From assembly GCA_046154185.1 (NCBI GenBank), contig JBJXGE010000052.1, positions 1 to 5,356 on the forward strand: a DNA stretch of 5,356 bases. Reading direction: 5' to 3'. The translations under genes were made by a program, and so were the position numbers. Position 1 is the stretch's first letter. Every line of letters begins with the position of its first letter. Shown piece after piece: positions 1 to 5,356 of this stretch. The notes beneath the pieces are model-generated. The model was given only the letters and a program-made list of their open reading frames with translations, had not been told where the DNA came from and did no database searches. The stretch is from JBJXGE01 sp046154185. GTDB lineage: Bacteria; Planctomycetota; UBA8108; UBA1146; JAJFFE01.

Positions 1-16
1 TAGATCTGGGGCGGGG

Positions 17-445
17 TCACAGGACCACCGGCCGGAGCCCGAAGTGCGGGGCGGCGGCAATCAGATGGCGGTCGCTGCTGTAGATCTCGGCCAAGCCCGC
101 CGCTGCCGCGCACTCCAGATGCAAGGCATCGGCGGCGCGGAGGAATCCGGCGGCTGGGAGTCCGGCGATGCGACGCGCCTGCGACTCGATCAGCAGCGAG
201 GTCACTGGTAGCGCTGTCCACAGAACGGCCTCCAGATCGACCTCCACCTGTGCCGCGAGTTGCCGGAATTCAGATTGCGTCAGTCGTCCCTCGCGGAGGT
301 GACGATGAAACGAGGCGAGCACCTCGCCGCGGGCGATGGCACAACTCGCGAGGCCATCGGCAGATTCCGCCGACGCCCGCACCCGAGGGCTATCCGGCTC
401 CATCAGGTACAGCTTCGCGAGATAGCAGGAGTCGAAGTAGATCAG
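17..445 (-). CDS. vapC: PIN-domain toxin, VapC-type ribonuclease
   Basis: PIN-domain proteins of this kind are Mg2+-dependent RNases that act as toxins of type II toxin-antitoxin pairs. Read from the CTG at 443-445 the protein has 142 residues, a normal VapC length. The N-terminus, IYFDSCYLAKLYLMEPDS, is the classic first strand and helix of the fold. The four expected acidic residues are all present: D5 (YFDS), E41 (ARGEVLAS), D106 (RAADALHL) and D125 (SSDRHL). The frame has a stop at 479-481, and between it and D5 there is no ATG, GTG or TTG. The next ATG (401-403) would remove the first strand and D5. CTG is therefore the best start; it overlaps the antitoxin stop as CTGA and has GAGG six bases upstream. 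Family assignment is confident; the start is inferred, and whether the toxin is expressed is unknown. RNA target unknown. Confidence 0.88.
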   Translation of the reverse strand: MIYFDSCYLAKLYLMEPDSPRVRASAESADGLASCAIARGEVLASFHRHLREGRLTQSEFRQLAAQVEVDLEAVLWTALPVTSLLIESQARRIAGLPAAGFLRAADALHLECAAAAGLAEIYSSDRHLIAAAPHFGLRPVVL

Positions 446-621
446 TCTTCGCCTCGCATCGAGGAGATGATCTCGGCGCTATCAGGGCCGTCGATGGGGC
501 GCTCGATCAGAGCGGCAACGCCGGGCAGAAATTTGCGGCGGGCGAACGGCTTGTCGACGGGGATCGGAGTCGGCGGCAGCAGCCGCGCGACCGGCGTGCC
601 TCGGTCGGTAATCCTCTCGGC
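442..621 (-). pseudogene. N-terminally truncated Phd/YefM-like antitoxin
   Basis: The last 59 residues of this frame look like the C-terminal part of a Phd/YefM-type antitoxin. They begin AERITDRGTPVARLLPP, the family's typical '(E)xxxTDRGxPVARL' strand at the end of the DNA-binding/dimerisation domain. A charged toxin-binding tail follows and ends SSMRGED at the TGA (442-444) that overlaps the toxin start. Family members usually have about 25-30 more residues before this strand, with a 'VGVRELK'-like opening. None of the three frames over 622-780 contains it. Upstream of position 622 the frame runs into a palindromic element and stays open by chance, with ATGs at 676-678 and 730-732, so a chimeric protein could still be made. 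No good ribosome-binding site precedes those ATGs. Most likely a disrupted antitoxin gene; it may keep some toxin-binding ability but should have lost operator binding. Confidence 0.7.
452..455 (-). promoter_or_regulatory. Shine-Dalgarno for the toxin CTG start
   Basis: On the minus strand GCGAGG is followed by six bases (CGAAGA) and then CTG. The site lies inside the last codons of the antitoxin frame, as in translationally coupled toxin-antitoxin pairs. It decides the start because no ATG, GTG or TTG is available between the upstream in-frame stop and the catalytic D5. Confidence 0.55.
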
Positions 622-622
622 G

Positions 623-685
623 GACACCCATGATTTGCGGCCCCATGAGTTGTGGCCGCGCGCCCGGCCACAACTCATGGGTGTC
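623..685. repeat. Three-armed palindromic element at the antitoxin break
   Basis: Positions 642-658 and 665-681 form a perfect 17-bp inverted repeat around a 6-base loop (CGCGCC); the core arm is CCCATGAGTTGTGGCC. A second, imperfect copy of the left arm lies immediately outside it at 623-642 (GACACCCATGATTTGCGGCC). Over 20 bases it matches the reverse complement of 666-685 with only two differences. The right arm can therefore pair with either of two tandem left arms. The outer ends are GACACCC and GGGTGTC, like terminal inverted repeats. No target-site duplication is obvious in the flanks (CGGCG on the left, TTCGT on the right). No T-run follows on either strand, so a classical intrinsic terminator is unlikely. 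It could be a miniature transposon remnant, a REP/BIME-like repeat or a recombination site. Confidence 0.75.
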
Positions 686-780
686 TTCGTAACGCCTTGC
701 GTCGGCCTATTACGCCGTCTTGCGCAGCCCAAAGCGCACCGACACCGTCCTTCACGCCTGGTTGGGCGCGATCCTCAGAT

Positions 781-3700
781 CTACCGAGGCAGTGATGCGG
801 TCGGCGCTCCGGCCGCCGAATCGTCGCTTTTCAACGGGCTGCTACGGGTGCGGCGACACATGACAAGCAAGGCCGCGCCGGCAAGCAGCACCCCGCTCGA
901 CCCGGCCGAGTTGCGCGTCGAGGAACATCCAGAGCCACCACCGTTGGAGCGCTCGGCTGTAGCCGTCGCGGTGGCTGTTGCCGAAGGATCAAGCACCGGG
1001 GTCGGCGATGGCGCCAACGTTGGCGAGGCGACGGGAGTCGGAATGCCGCGCACAAGCAGCGTCCCGCCGGAATTTGAAACCGCCAGCGAAGCCGCACCAT
1101 TGCTGGCGCGCCTCGGCGCGATATTGATCCGATAGGCCCCCGGCGCGGCGCTCTCCGCGACCTCGAAGACACACTGGAATAGAGGCGCGCGCGTGGCACC
1201 CATGCCGGCGATGAAGTCGGAGATGGAAAATTCGAGGGTCTCGCAGAGGGCACCCTCGCCGCATTCCGACGCTGCTACAATAATCTTCAGTCCACCGCTA
1301 CCCGCCGTATCGGCGACTGCCGAACGGCATTCGGGCTGCCCATCCGCTCCGCGCGCTACGGTGATCGATTCGGGCAACCGGATCCGGCCCTGCAACTGCG
1401 TGAAGTGATCGGTTCTCGGGATGAAGTCGACCCCAATGTCGAGCTGCCCCCCCGGTTCCGTCTCCCCCGAACCAACACAAAGTTCACTGGCGAAGCCACC
1501 GAATATTCCGCAAGAGAGACCCGTCGGCGCGGAAGGCGGAACGAGAGGCGGTTCAGGTTCATCGCCGACGAGGATAGCGCCGGCAAGCTCCGTAATTGGC
1601 CGCGCATCGCAGCATGTCCAGGCTGTCGTCGGTGACAGAAGAATGGGATATCGGCCCGGAGGCGCGGCGGCGGAAACCTCGGCCCGGCACTCGTAGAGCA
1701 CAACCGAATCGAACGGGTCGCTGATGCGGTAGCGATCGGTGATGACCGCCTGCAGGCCGGTACAATCCTCCCCGGGCACGCAGCCTCTGGGCACGAAGGT
1801 AAAGACGCCGCGATCGAAGTGAGTTGTACAGTCCGGACGCCCATCGACCCACCCCGCGATTCCGGCGCGGGGATCGAACCTGATCTCGTGCTGAACGGAG
1901 TTGAAGAATGTCTGGCCATAGTAGCGAATCGCCAGCGTGCCACTCCCGCCCGCAGCCAGCCGAACTTCATCGGCTGCAATGGTATCGTATGGCTGCAACG
2001 GAACCGGCCGCGTCGGCCGAGGATAGGGCGTCGGAGACGGCTTCGGCGTCAGGGTAGGAAACAGATTCGCCGGGGTTCGCTCCGGCGGCGTCGCCACCGC
2101 TGGACAATCCCGGCCACACCCAAGTGCAACTACAGGGTAAGCTCGCTCCACCGGGACCAGCAGGACGCGTTCACCGCTTTCGAGGTCGTACACCTCGAGA
2201 TCGTCGTCCGCGGAGTACAGAAACCGTCCGTCGCGGCTCAATTTGATCTGCGAGCTTGCGTTGAGTAACGGAAGTGTACGCGTCGTCTCCAGATCCGAGT
2301 CAAACTCGACCACCGCGCCACCCAGCGACGCGTAAACGCGGCCGTCGGATGTTGCCTCCAGATCGTGAAGAAACCCATCCGTTATGGTCGTGGCTAGAAT
2401 CGATCCATCCTCGCGCAAGGAAGCCAGACGCGTTCCTGCCTCTTGGTCGGGCCAGGCAGCGTACAAGGACCACGGTGCGTCATGAACCGCGAAGGCTAGC
2501 GGACCCCCAGGTATCTCGATCGATCGGACGATTCCGCCGTTGGTAGTATCGAACACGGCGATCCGGGTTCCCTCGAGCGCGTAGAGATAGCGTGGGTCGG
2601 TCGCGGTTTCGAGGTCGTGGAATTGGAGATCGGCCGCGAGCGTGACGACAAACCTGCGGGCGTTGATATCGACGACACCGATCCCGTTCTCGCGCGCCGG
2701 ACGGAGAAACGCCAAGGCGTCATCCGAGCTGACAACCACTTCTTCGACGTCGTAGGGCAGTGGGATGGATCCGAGCGATCGGCCGCTCACGGGATCGGCG
2801 ATCACAAGGACGGAATCGTACGTGGCAATCAATGCGGTGCGGCCGTCCCAGGTAAATCCGGCGGCGGAGATGCGCGTCGAGTATGCGCCCCCGCCCTCTT
2901 CGTCGCACACTCCGACGTTGAAGCCTCCCGGCGATGAACCGACGAGTGTCCCCACTCTACCCAACCCGCCCGCGAACACCGCGATATCTACCGGTCCCGG
3001 CGGCGGTGGGCCTCCGGGATGGAGCGACGGCGGCACCGGCGCAATCGCGGAGGGGGTCCAGGCGACCGGTAAAAGGCGGAAGTCGCCGGTAGCCAAATTG
3101 GCGACGACGATGGAATTCGTTGCACGGTCGGTCGCGATCAGCAGATCGCGTGCGTCGTCGACAAAGGCATCGCCGAAGCGGACGTCGCGCATCGCGACTC
3201 GCTGTTCCGTAGCCGCACCGTGTTGCCGCAGCACGAGATACGAAGGGCCGGAGAAGCAGCTCGCCGCACCGATCGAGGCGGCCACGTAGCTGGTCCCATT
3301 CGACGATACCTCGACGGCGCGCAACGAGTAGCCGTCCGAGACCGCCTCCGTGCCATGGACGACCCGACCGGCGAGGCTGTCGATATCGATCACCCGAGTG
3401 GATCCGGCGTTTTCTTCGAGGCACGAGATCGTGATCCGCTGCCCCGACGGACTCGTGGCGATCGTCGCCGGAGCACACCCACCGACATTCACGTCGCTCG
3501 TGGTCGCGCCAGTGGCCAGGTTGATGGCCACCACATGCCCGGTGCCGGCGGCGGAATAGCCGATCGCCAAGGTCGTGCCGTCCGCGCTGACGCCGATCGC
3601 GCGCCACAACCCTGACGTGCGCACGGGCAAAGGCGTCCAATGATCGGTTGCGAGAAAGTAACGCCAGATCAATTCGCTACCTTCCACCGCCAGGAATATC

Positions 3701-5043
3701 GATTGCCCATCCGGCGCCGCGGCGATCCGGGCCACGTTCACCCCGCTATAGCCCTCGGGGTAGGGGACGATCGAATCGACTGCTTCGCTAGCGAGGTCGA
3801 CGATCGCTACCCCGCGCTCCGAAGTCACGAAGGCCTTGTTGCCCGCGCTCACGATTCGTTCCGGAACAAACGCTCCACCGTCGCCGAGCCAGATTTCTTG
3901 GGCGGAATATCGGGAGTCGCGATCGATTCGCACCATCCTCGAGCGGCTCGCGACAAAGGCATAGCGCCCGTCCGCGGAGAATGAAGTGATCGGAAGTTCG
4001 TCAACCGACAGCGAAGCAAAGCTCTCAGCGGGTTGGCGTTGATCGAATAGCTTCACGCTCCAGTCGCGGCCGGGCTCTTGCGAATAGGCCAGCAGCAGCC
4101 AGCCGTCCGGCGCCAGCGAAAACGCCGTCGCCGCGGTGTCGAGGGTCATCTCCGGCAAGCCAATACTGGTGTCGATCACCATGAGCCCGGCGTTGGTGCT
4201 CACGTACGCACGCAGGCCGTCCGGGGCGATTCGAACAGTGGCCTCGCGATCCGCCGCAACTTGTAAGCGGCCGCCGACGCGCTGCGCCTTGAGGTCGATC
4301 TCGAGGATGTCGCCTTGGTCGTCGACCGCGTAGGCCCATCCGCCGTTCGGCGCGATCGCGACGCGGCGGATTGGGTAGCGGGTATAAACGCGAGCGATCG
4401 TACCGCCATCGGAGAGGTCAACAACGGATAGACCGCCCGACCCATGTGCGATCACTACGTGGCCCCGGGTTGCATCGAGAGCAACGACGCGGCCTGGCTG
4501 CGCCAACGGGATCCAGCGCCGTCGACCGGTGAAGGGATTGATGAGCTGCAGCGATTCGGACGCCGACGACGAAGAATCGATGACCAATTCATCCCCGACT
4601 GCGCCGACTGGACCCTCGTAGGACGGGATGATCTGGCCGACGACTTGATCCGACGCCGAATCGATAACCGCGCCCAGCCCGTCACCCCACACCCAGACGT
4701 AGCGGCCGTCACCGATGGGTATCAACCTCTCGGGATAAAACTTCAAGGACAGCTCCCGAGGTGGGCCGGTACTGTCCGGATCGAGAATCGCGATCGCTCG
4801 CCGACCGACCCGAGCGAGATAGACAACGGAGGATCCGGCGCGAGGCGCAGCGTGGATCGCGGCGATCGGTCCATCGGCTACGCCACCGAGCGCCACCGGC
4901 GATTGCTCGCCCGTCTGGGTATCGACAAAGACCACCCTCTGGTTGGACGAATCGGCGACCAGTGCCCTCTGGGCAGCCGCAGGCAGCGCGGCAACCAGGA
5001 CGGCCACCGACGCGGTAGCGAACCGGCGAATCGCAATCTTCAT
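781..5043 (-). CDS. Exported beta-propeller / cohesin-like surface protein
   Basis: A 1420-residue protein, probably displayed on the cell surface. Residues 1-24 are a signal peptide (KIAIRR, hydrophobic core, AAA before Q25). Residues 26-975 hold about 22 YVTN/WD-like blade units of roughly 40 residues, in the pattern 'xPDGxxxYV...xxxVxVIDxxTGxxxxxI', for example APNGGWAYAV at 231, APDGLRAYVST at 273 and SADGRYAFVAS at 356. A proline-rich insert (PGGPPPPGP, about 677-685) separates about 15 units from a final seven. After a Pro/Thr spacer (about 987-1018) come two cohesin-like modules (about 1022-1160 and 1188-1333), a second spacer (PTPVASPTLAPSPTPV, then an Ala-Thr run) and a C-terminal signal: GGGSGC (1368-1373), hydrophobic 1384-1396, then RRTR. 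The start is well placed behind GGGAGG. Such propellers usually bind ligands or partners; I see no catalytic motif and cannot name a substrate. It is the only intact large gene here and has no visible operon partner. Confidence 0.93.
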   Translation of the reverse strand: MKIAIRRFATASVAVLVAALPAAAQRALVADSSNQRVVFVDTQTGEQSPVALGGVADGPIAAIHAAPRAGSSVVYLARVGRRAIAILDPDSTGPPRELSLKFYPERLIPIGDGRYVWVWGDGLGAVIDSASDQVVGQIIPSYEGPVGAVGDELVIDSSSSASESLQLINPFTGRRRWIPLAQPGRVVALDATRGHVVIAHGSGGLSVVDLSDGGTIARVYTRYPIRRVAIAPNGGWAYAVDDQGDILEIDLKAQRVGGRLQVAADREATVRIAPDGLRAYVSTNAGLMVIDTSIGLPEMTLDTAATAFSLAPDGWLLLAYSQEPGRDWSVKLFDQRQPAESFASLSVDELPITSFSADGRYAFVASRSRMVRIDRDSRYSAQEIWLGDGGAFVPERIVSAGNKAFVTSERGVAIVDLASEAVDSIVPYPEGYSGVNVARIAAAPDGQSIFLAVEGSELIWRYFLATDHWTPLPVRTSGLWRAIGVSADGTTLAIGYSAAGTGHVVAINLATGATTSDVNVGGCAPATIATSPSGQRITISCLEENAGSTRVIDIDSLAGRVVHGTEAVSDGYSLRAVEVSSNGTSYVAASIGAASCFSGPSYLVLRQHGAATEQRVAMRDVRFGDAFVDDARDLLIATDRATNSIVVANLATGDFRLLPVAWTPSAIAPVPPSLHPGGPPPPGPVDIAVFAGGLGRVGTLVGSSPGGFNVGVCDEEGGGAYSTRISAAGFTWDGRTALIATYDSVLVIADPVSGRSLGSIPLPYDVEEVVVSSDDALAFLRPARENGIGVVDINARRFVVTLAADLQFHDLETATDPRYLYALEGTRIAVFDTTNGGIVRSIEIPGGPLAFAVHDAPWSLYAAWPDQEAGTRLASLREDGSILATTITDGFLHDLEATSDGRVYASLGGAVVEFDSDLETTRTLPLLNASSQIKLSRDGRFLYSADDDLEVYDLESGERVLLVPVERAYPVVALGCGRDCPAVATPPERTPANLFPTLTPKPSPTPYPRPTRPVPLQPYDTIAADEVRLAAGGSGTLAIRYYGQTFFNSVQHEIRFDPRAGIAGWVDGRPDCTTHFDRGVFTFVPRGCVPGEDCTGLQAVITDRYRISDPFDSVVLYECRAEVSAAAPPGRYPILLSPTTAWTCCDARPITELAGAILVGDEPEPPLVPPSAPTGLSCGIFGGFASELCVGSGETEPGGQLDIGVDFIPRTDHFTQLQGRIRLPESITVARGADGQPECRSAVADTAGSGGLKIIVAASECGEGALCETLEFSISDFIAGMGATRAPLFQCVFEVAESAAPGAYRINIAPRRASNGAASLAVSNSGGTLLVRGIPTPVASPTLAPSPTPVLDPSATATATATAERSNGGGSGCSSTRNSAGSSGVLLAGAALLVMCRRTRSSPLKSDDSAAGAPTASLPR
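844..945 (-). other. Encoded C-terminal sorting/anchoring signal
   Basis: Residues 1367-1400 of the large protein: a low-complexity Ser/Thr/Ala spacer leads into NGGGSGCSS (Cys 1373), about ten small residues, a short hydrophobic segment (GVLLAGAALLVMC) and RRTR. The order Gly-rich, Cys, hydrophobic, Arg resembles MYXO-CTERM tails and, less closely, GlyGly-CTERM tails, which are processed by CPBP-type or rhomboid-type sortase-like proteases. Unlike the usual case, 20 further residues (SSPLKSDDSA and on) follow the Arg cluster. Assignment to a named family was not tested. Confidence 0.55.
1045..1482 (-). other. Encoded cohesin-like module 2
   Basis: Residues about 1188-1333 of the large protein, a diverged second copy of the preceding module. 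Shared landmarks are GQPEC (C1239), the C-x5-C pair C1261/C1267, and the closing motif APLFQCVFEVAESAAPGAYR with C1291. C1189 near its start has no partner in module 1. The four equivalent cysteines suggest a conserved disulfide pattern that fits an exported protein. Confidence 0.6.
1564..1980 (-). other. Encoded cohesin-like module 1
   Basis: Residues about 1022-1160 of the large protein. Features typical of the cohesin/CBM-like beta-sandwich are a Gly-rich first strand (LAAGGSGTLAIRYY), a 'HEIRFDP' strand and the closing motif VVLYECRAEVSAAAPPGRYP, which matches the cohesin ending 'lFxxxFxVxxxAppGxYpI'. Cysteines C1072 (GRPDC), C1088, C1094 and C1119 recur at equivalent places in the next module. 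C1144 and C1145 are extra. No dockerin is visible in the window. Confidence 0.6.
2119..2991 (-). other. Encoded C-terminal seven-blade propeller block
   Basis: Residues about 685-975 of the large protein form seven consecutive blade-like units, recognisable by strands such as TALIATYDSVLVIADPVSG, RYLYALEGTRIAVFDTTNGG and RFLYSADDDLEVYDLESGER. Seven is the usual number for one closed propeller. The block is fenced off by the proline-rich insert before it and the Pro/Thr spacer after it, so it is probably a separate folded domain. Boundaries were judged by eye. Confidence 0.5.
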
Positions 5044-5048
5044 GATAG

Positions 5049-5056
5049 ATCCTCCC
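5049..5056 (-). promoter_or_regulatory. Shine-Dalgarno of the large surface-protein gene
   Basis: GGGAGGAT on the minus strand, with GGAGG ending seven bases before the ATG at 5041-5043. It is near-ideal in both match and spacing and fixes the start directly in front of the signal peptide. Confidence 0.85.
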
Positions 5057-5063
5057 GCCGGTT

Positions 5064-5092
5064 ATGATGAATCGCGCGGAGTTCTTTGTCCA
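5064..5092 (-). promoter_or_regulatory. Weak sigma70-like promoter candidate
   Basis: On the minus strand TGGACA (5087-5092, five of six to TTGACA) is followed after 17 bases by CATCAT (5064-5069, four of six to TATAAT). Transcription would start only just upstream of the Shine-Dalgarno, giving a very short leader. The -10 match is poor and the organism's promoters are unknown, so this is only a candidate. Confidence 0.2.
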
Positions 5093-5356
5093 TTGCGAAT
5101 TGCGCGGCACGGGCACGGCAGTCACAGCCTCAGCAGACGTGATCATCTCCGCGGTGCGATTGGACGCCGCCACGCCGCGGGTTACTCCAAGGCCTCGGCA
5201 ATCGTGAACATGCGCCTCTACCAAGCGAAGCACGAAGCGAGACACCCACTCAGGTTGCTGAGGCGTGTCGGGTCATTCTTGTGCGACGCCGAGTATGAAG
5301 CGAATGAAGTTAAGCTCAATTCGTCGCGCGGCTGCGGCATGGCCACCAGAAGCGTG
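5093..5356. other. Upstream region without a supportable gene
   Basis: I found no recognisable protein, tRNA or other RNA here. Two short open stretches are worth recording. On the minus strand a frame is open from the window edge to a TGA at 5273-5275 (ending FIRFILGVAQE), which could be the last residues of a gene lying beyond the window. On the plus strand a frame without an early start stays open to position 5356 (containing YSKASAIVNMRLYQAKHEAR). Neither resembles a family I know, and both could be chance frames in GC-rich DNA. Confidence 0.35.
5241..5269. repeat. Imperfect hairpin upstream of the large gene
   Basis: GACAC (5241-5245) pairs with GTGTC (5265-5269), and inside it CTCAG (5249-5253) pairs with CTGAG (5258-5262) around a GTTG loop, with a small internal loop between the two stems. 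It sits immediately after the possible minus-strand stop at 5273-5275, a natural place for a terminator, but no T-run follows on either strand. Its first eight bases, GACACCCA, equal the left end of the palindrome at 623. Confidence 0.4.

Noticed and set aside
642..681. Intrinsic terminator for the large gene
   Set aside because: The stem is strong, but no T-run follows on the minus (or plus) strand, and the relation to the antitoxin break and the extra outer arm fits a repeat element better.
623..700. Integron attC site
   Set aside because: The palindrome lacks the expected GTTRRRY and RYYYAAC core sites at its ends, and no integrase gene is present.
945..985. DNA tandem repeat encoding the Ala-Thr run
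   Set aside because: The run is short and the codons vary; it is ordinary low-complexity spacer coding rather than a repeat array or CRISPR.
260..1135. 291-codon plus-strand open frame
   Set aside because: It lies antisense to the PIN toxin, the palindrome and the end of the large gene. The translation is Arg-rich and low-complexity, with no domain and no ribosome-binding site; it is a shadow frame of GC-rich codons.
4444..5067. 207-codon plus-strand open frame opposite the start of the large gene
   Set aside because: The Arg/Asp-rich translation is typical of an antisense shadow, whereas the minus-strand frame has a signal peptide, blade repeats and an ideal Shine-Dalgarno.
5149..5180. CCGCGG inverted pair as an operator
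   Set aside because: Only six bases match, the motif is self-complementary and common in GC-rich DNA, and the arms do not extend.
4709..5245. 178-codon minus-strand open frame starting upstream of the large gene
   Set aside because: Most of it overlaps the signal peptide and first blades of the large gene in another frame, and the translation resembles no protein family I know.

Overview
The window is GC-rich bacterial DNA dominated by one very large gene, with a damaged toxin-antitoxin pair beside it; all three reading frames run on the minus strand. The large protein has YVTN/WD-like propeller repeats, Ser/Thr/Pro spacers of the 'PTPxPSPT' kind, cohesin-like domains and a Gly-Gly-Gly-x-Gly-Cys / short hydrophobic segment / Arg C-terminus. 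That style of secreted protein recalls the Myxococcota, Binatota and other 'deltaproteobacterial' lineages. The assignment is an inference from protein style only; the window holds no rRNA or housekeeping marker.

Layout, left to right. (1) 17-445, minus: a PIN-domain (VapC-type) toxin with all four acidic catalytic positions. Its only usable start is a CTG that overlaps the antitoxin stop (CTGA). (2) 442-621, minus: the C-terminal part of a Phd/YefM-like antitoxin, whose N-terminal region is missing. (3) 623-685: exactly where the antitoxin similarity ends lies a compact palindromic element with three related arms, two direct and one inverted, including a perfect 17-bp stem. (4) 686-780: a short spacer with no recognisable gene. 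(5) 781-5043, minus: a 1420-residue exported protein made of a signal peptide, about 22 beta-propeller blade units in two blocks, a proline-rich spacer, two tandem cohesin-like modules sharing four cysteines, a second spacer and a C-terminal anchoring/sorting signal. (6) 5044-5356: a clear Shine-Dalgarno sequence, a weak promoter candidate, a hairpin at 5241-5269, and otherwise no gene I can support.

How the parts relate: the large protein looks like a cell-surface scaffold, with a propeller head on a cohesin-like stalk held by its C-terminus; no enzyme activity is visible. The toxin-antitoxin remnant is probably unrelated to it. It appears to be a decaying or rewired vapBC locus: the antitoxin has lost its DNA-binding end and the toxin has a weak, possibly mutated start codon. 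I saw no CRISPR array, tRNA, rRNA, complete transposase gene or obvious new multi-gene defence system. The most unusual spot is the palindrome/antitoxin junction around position 622.
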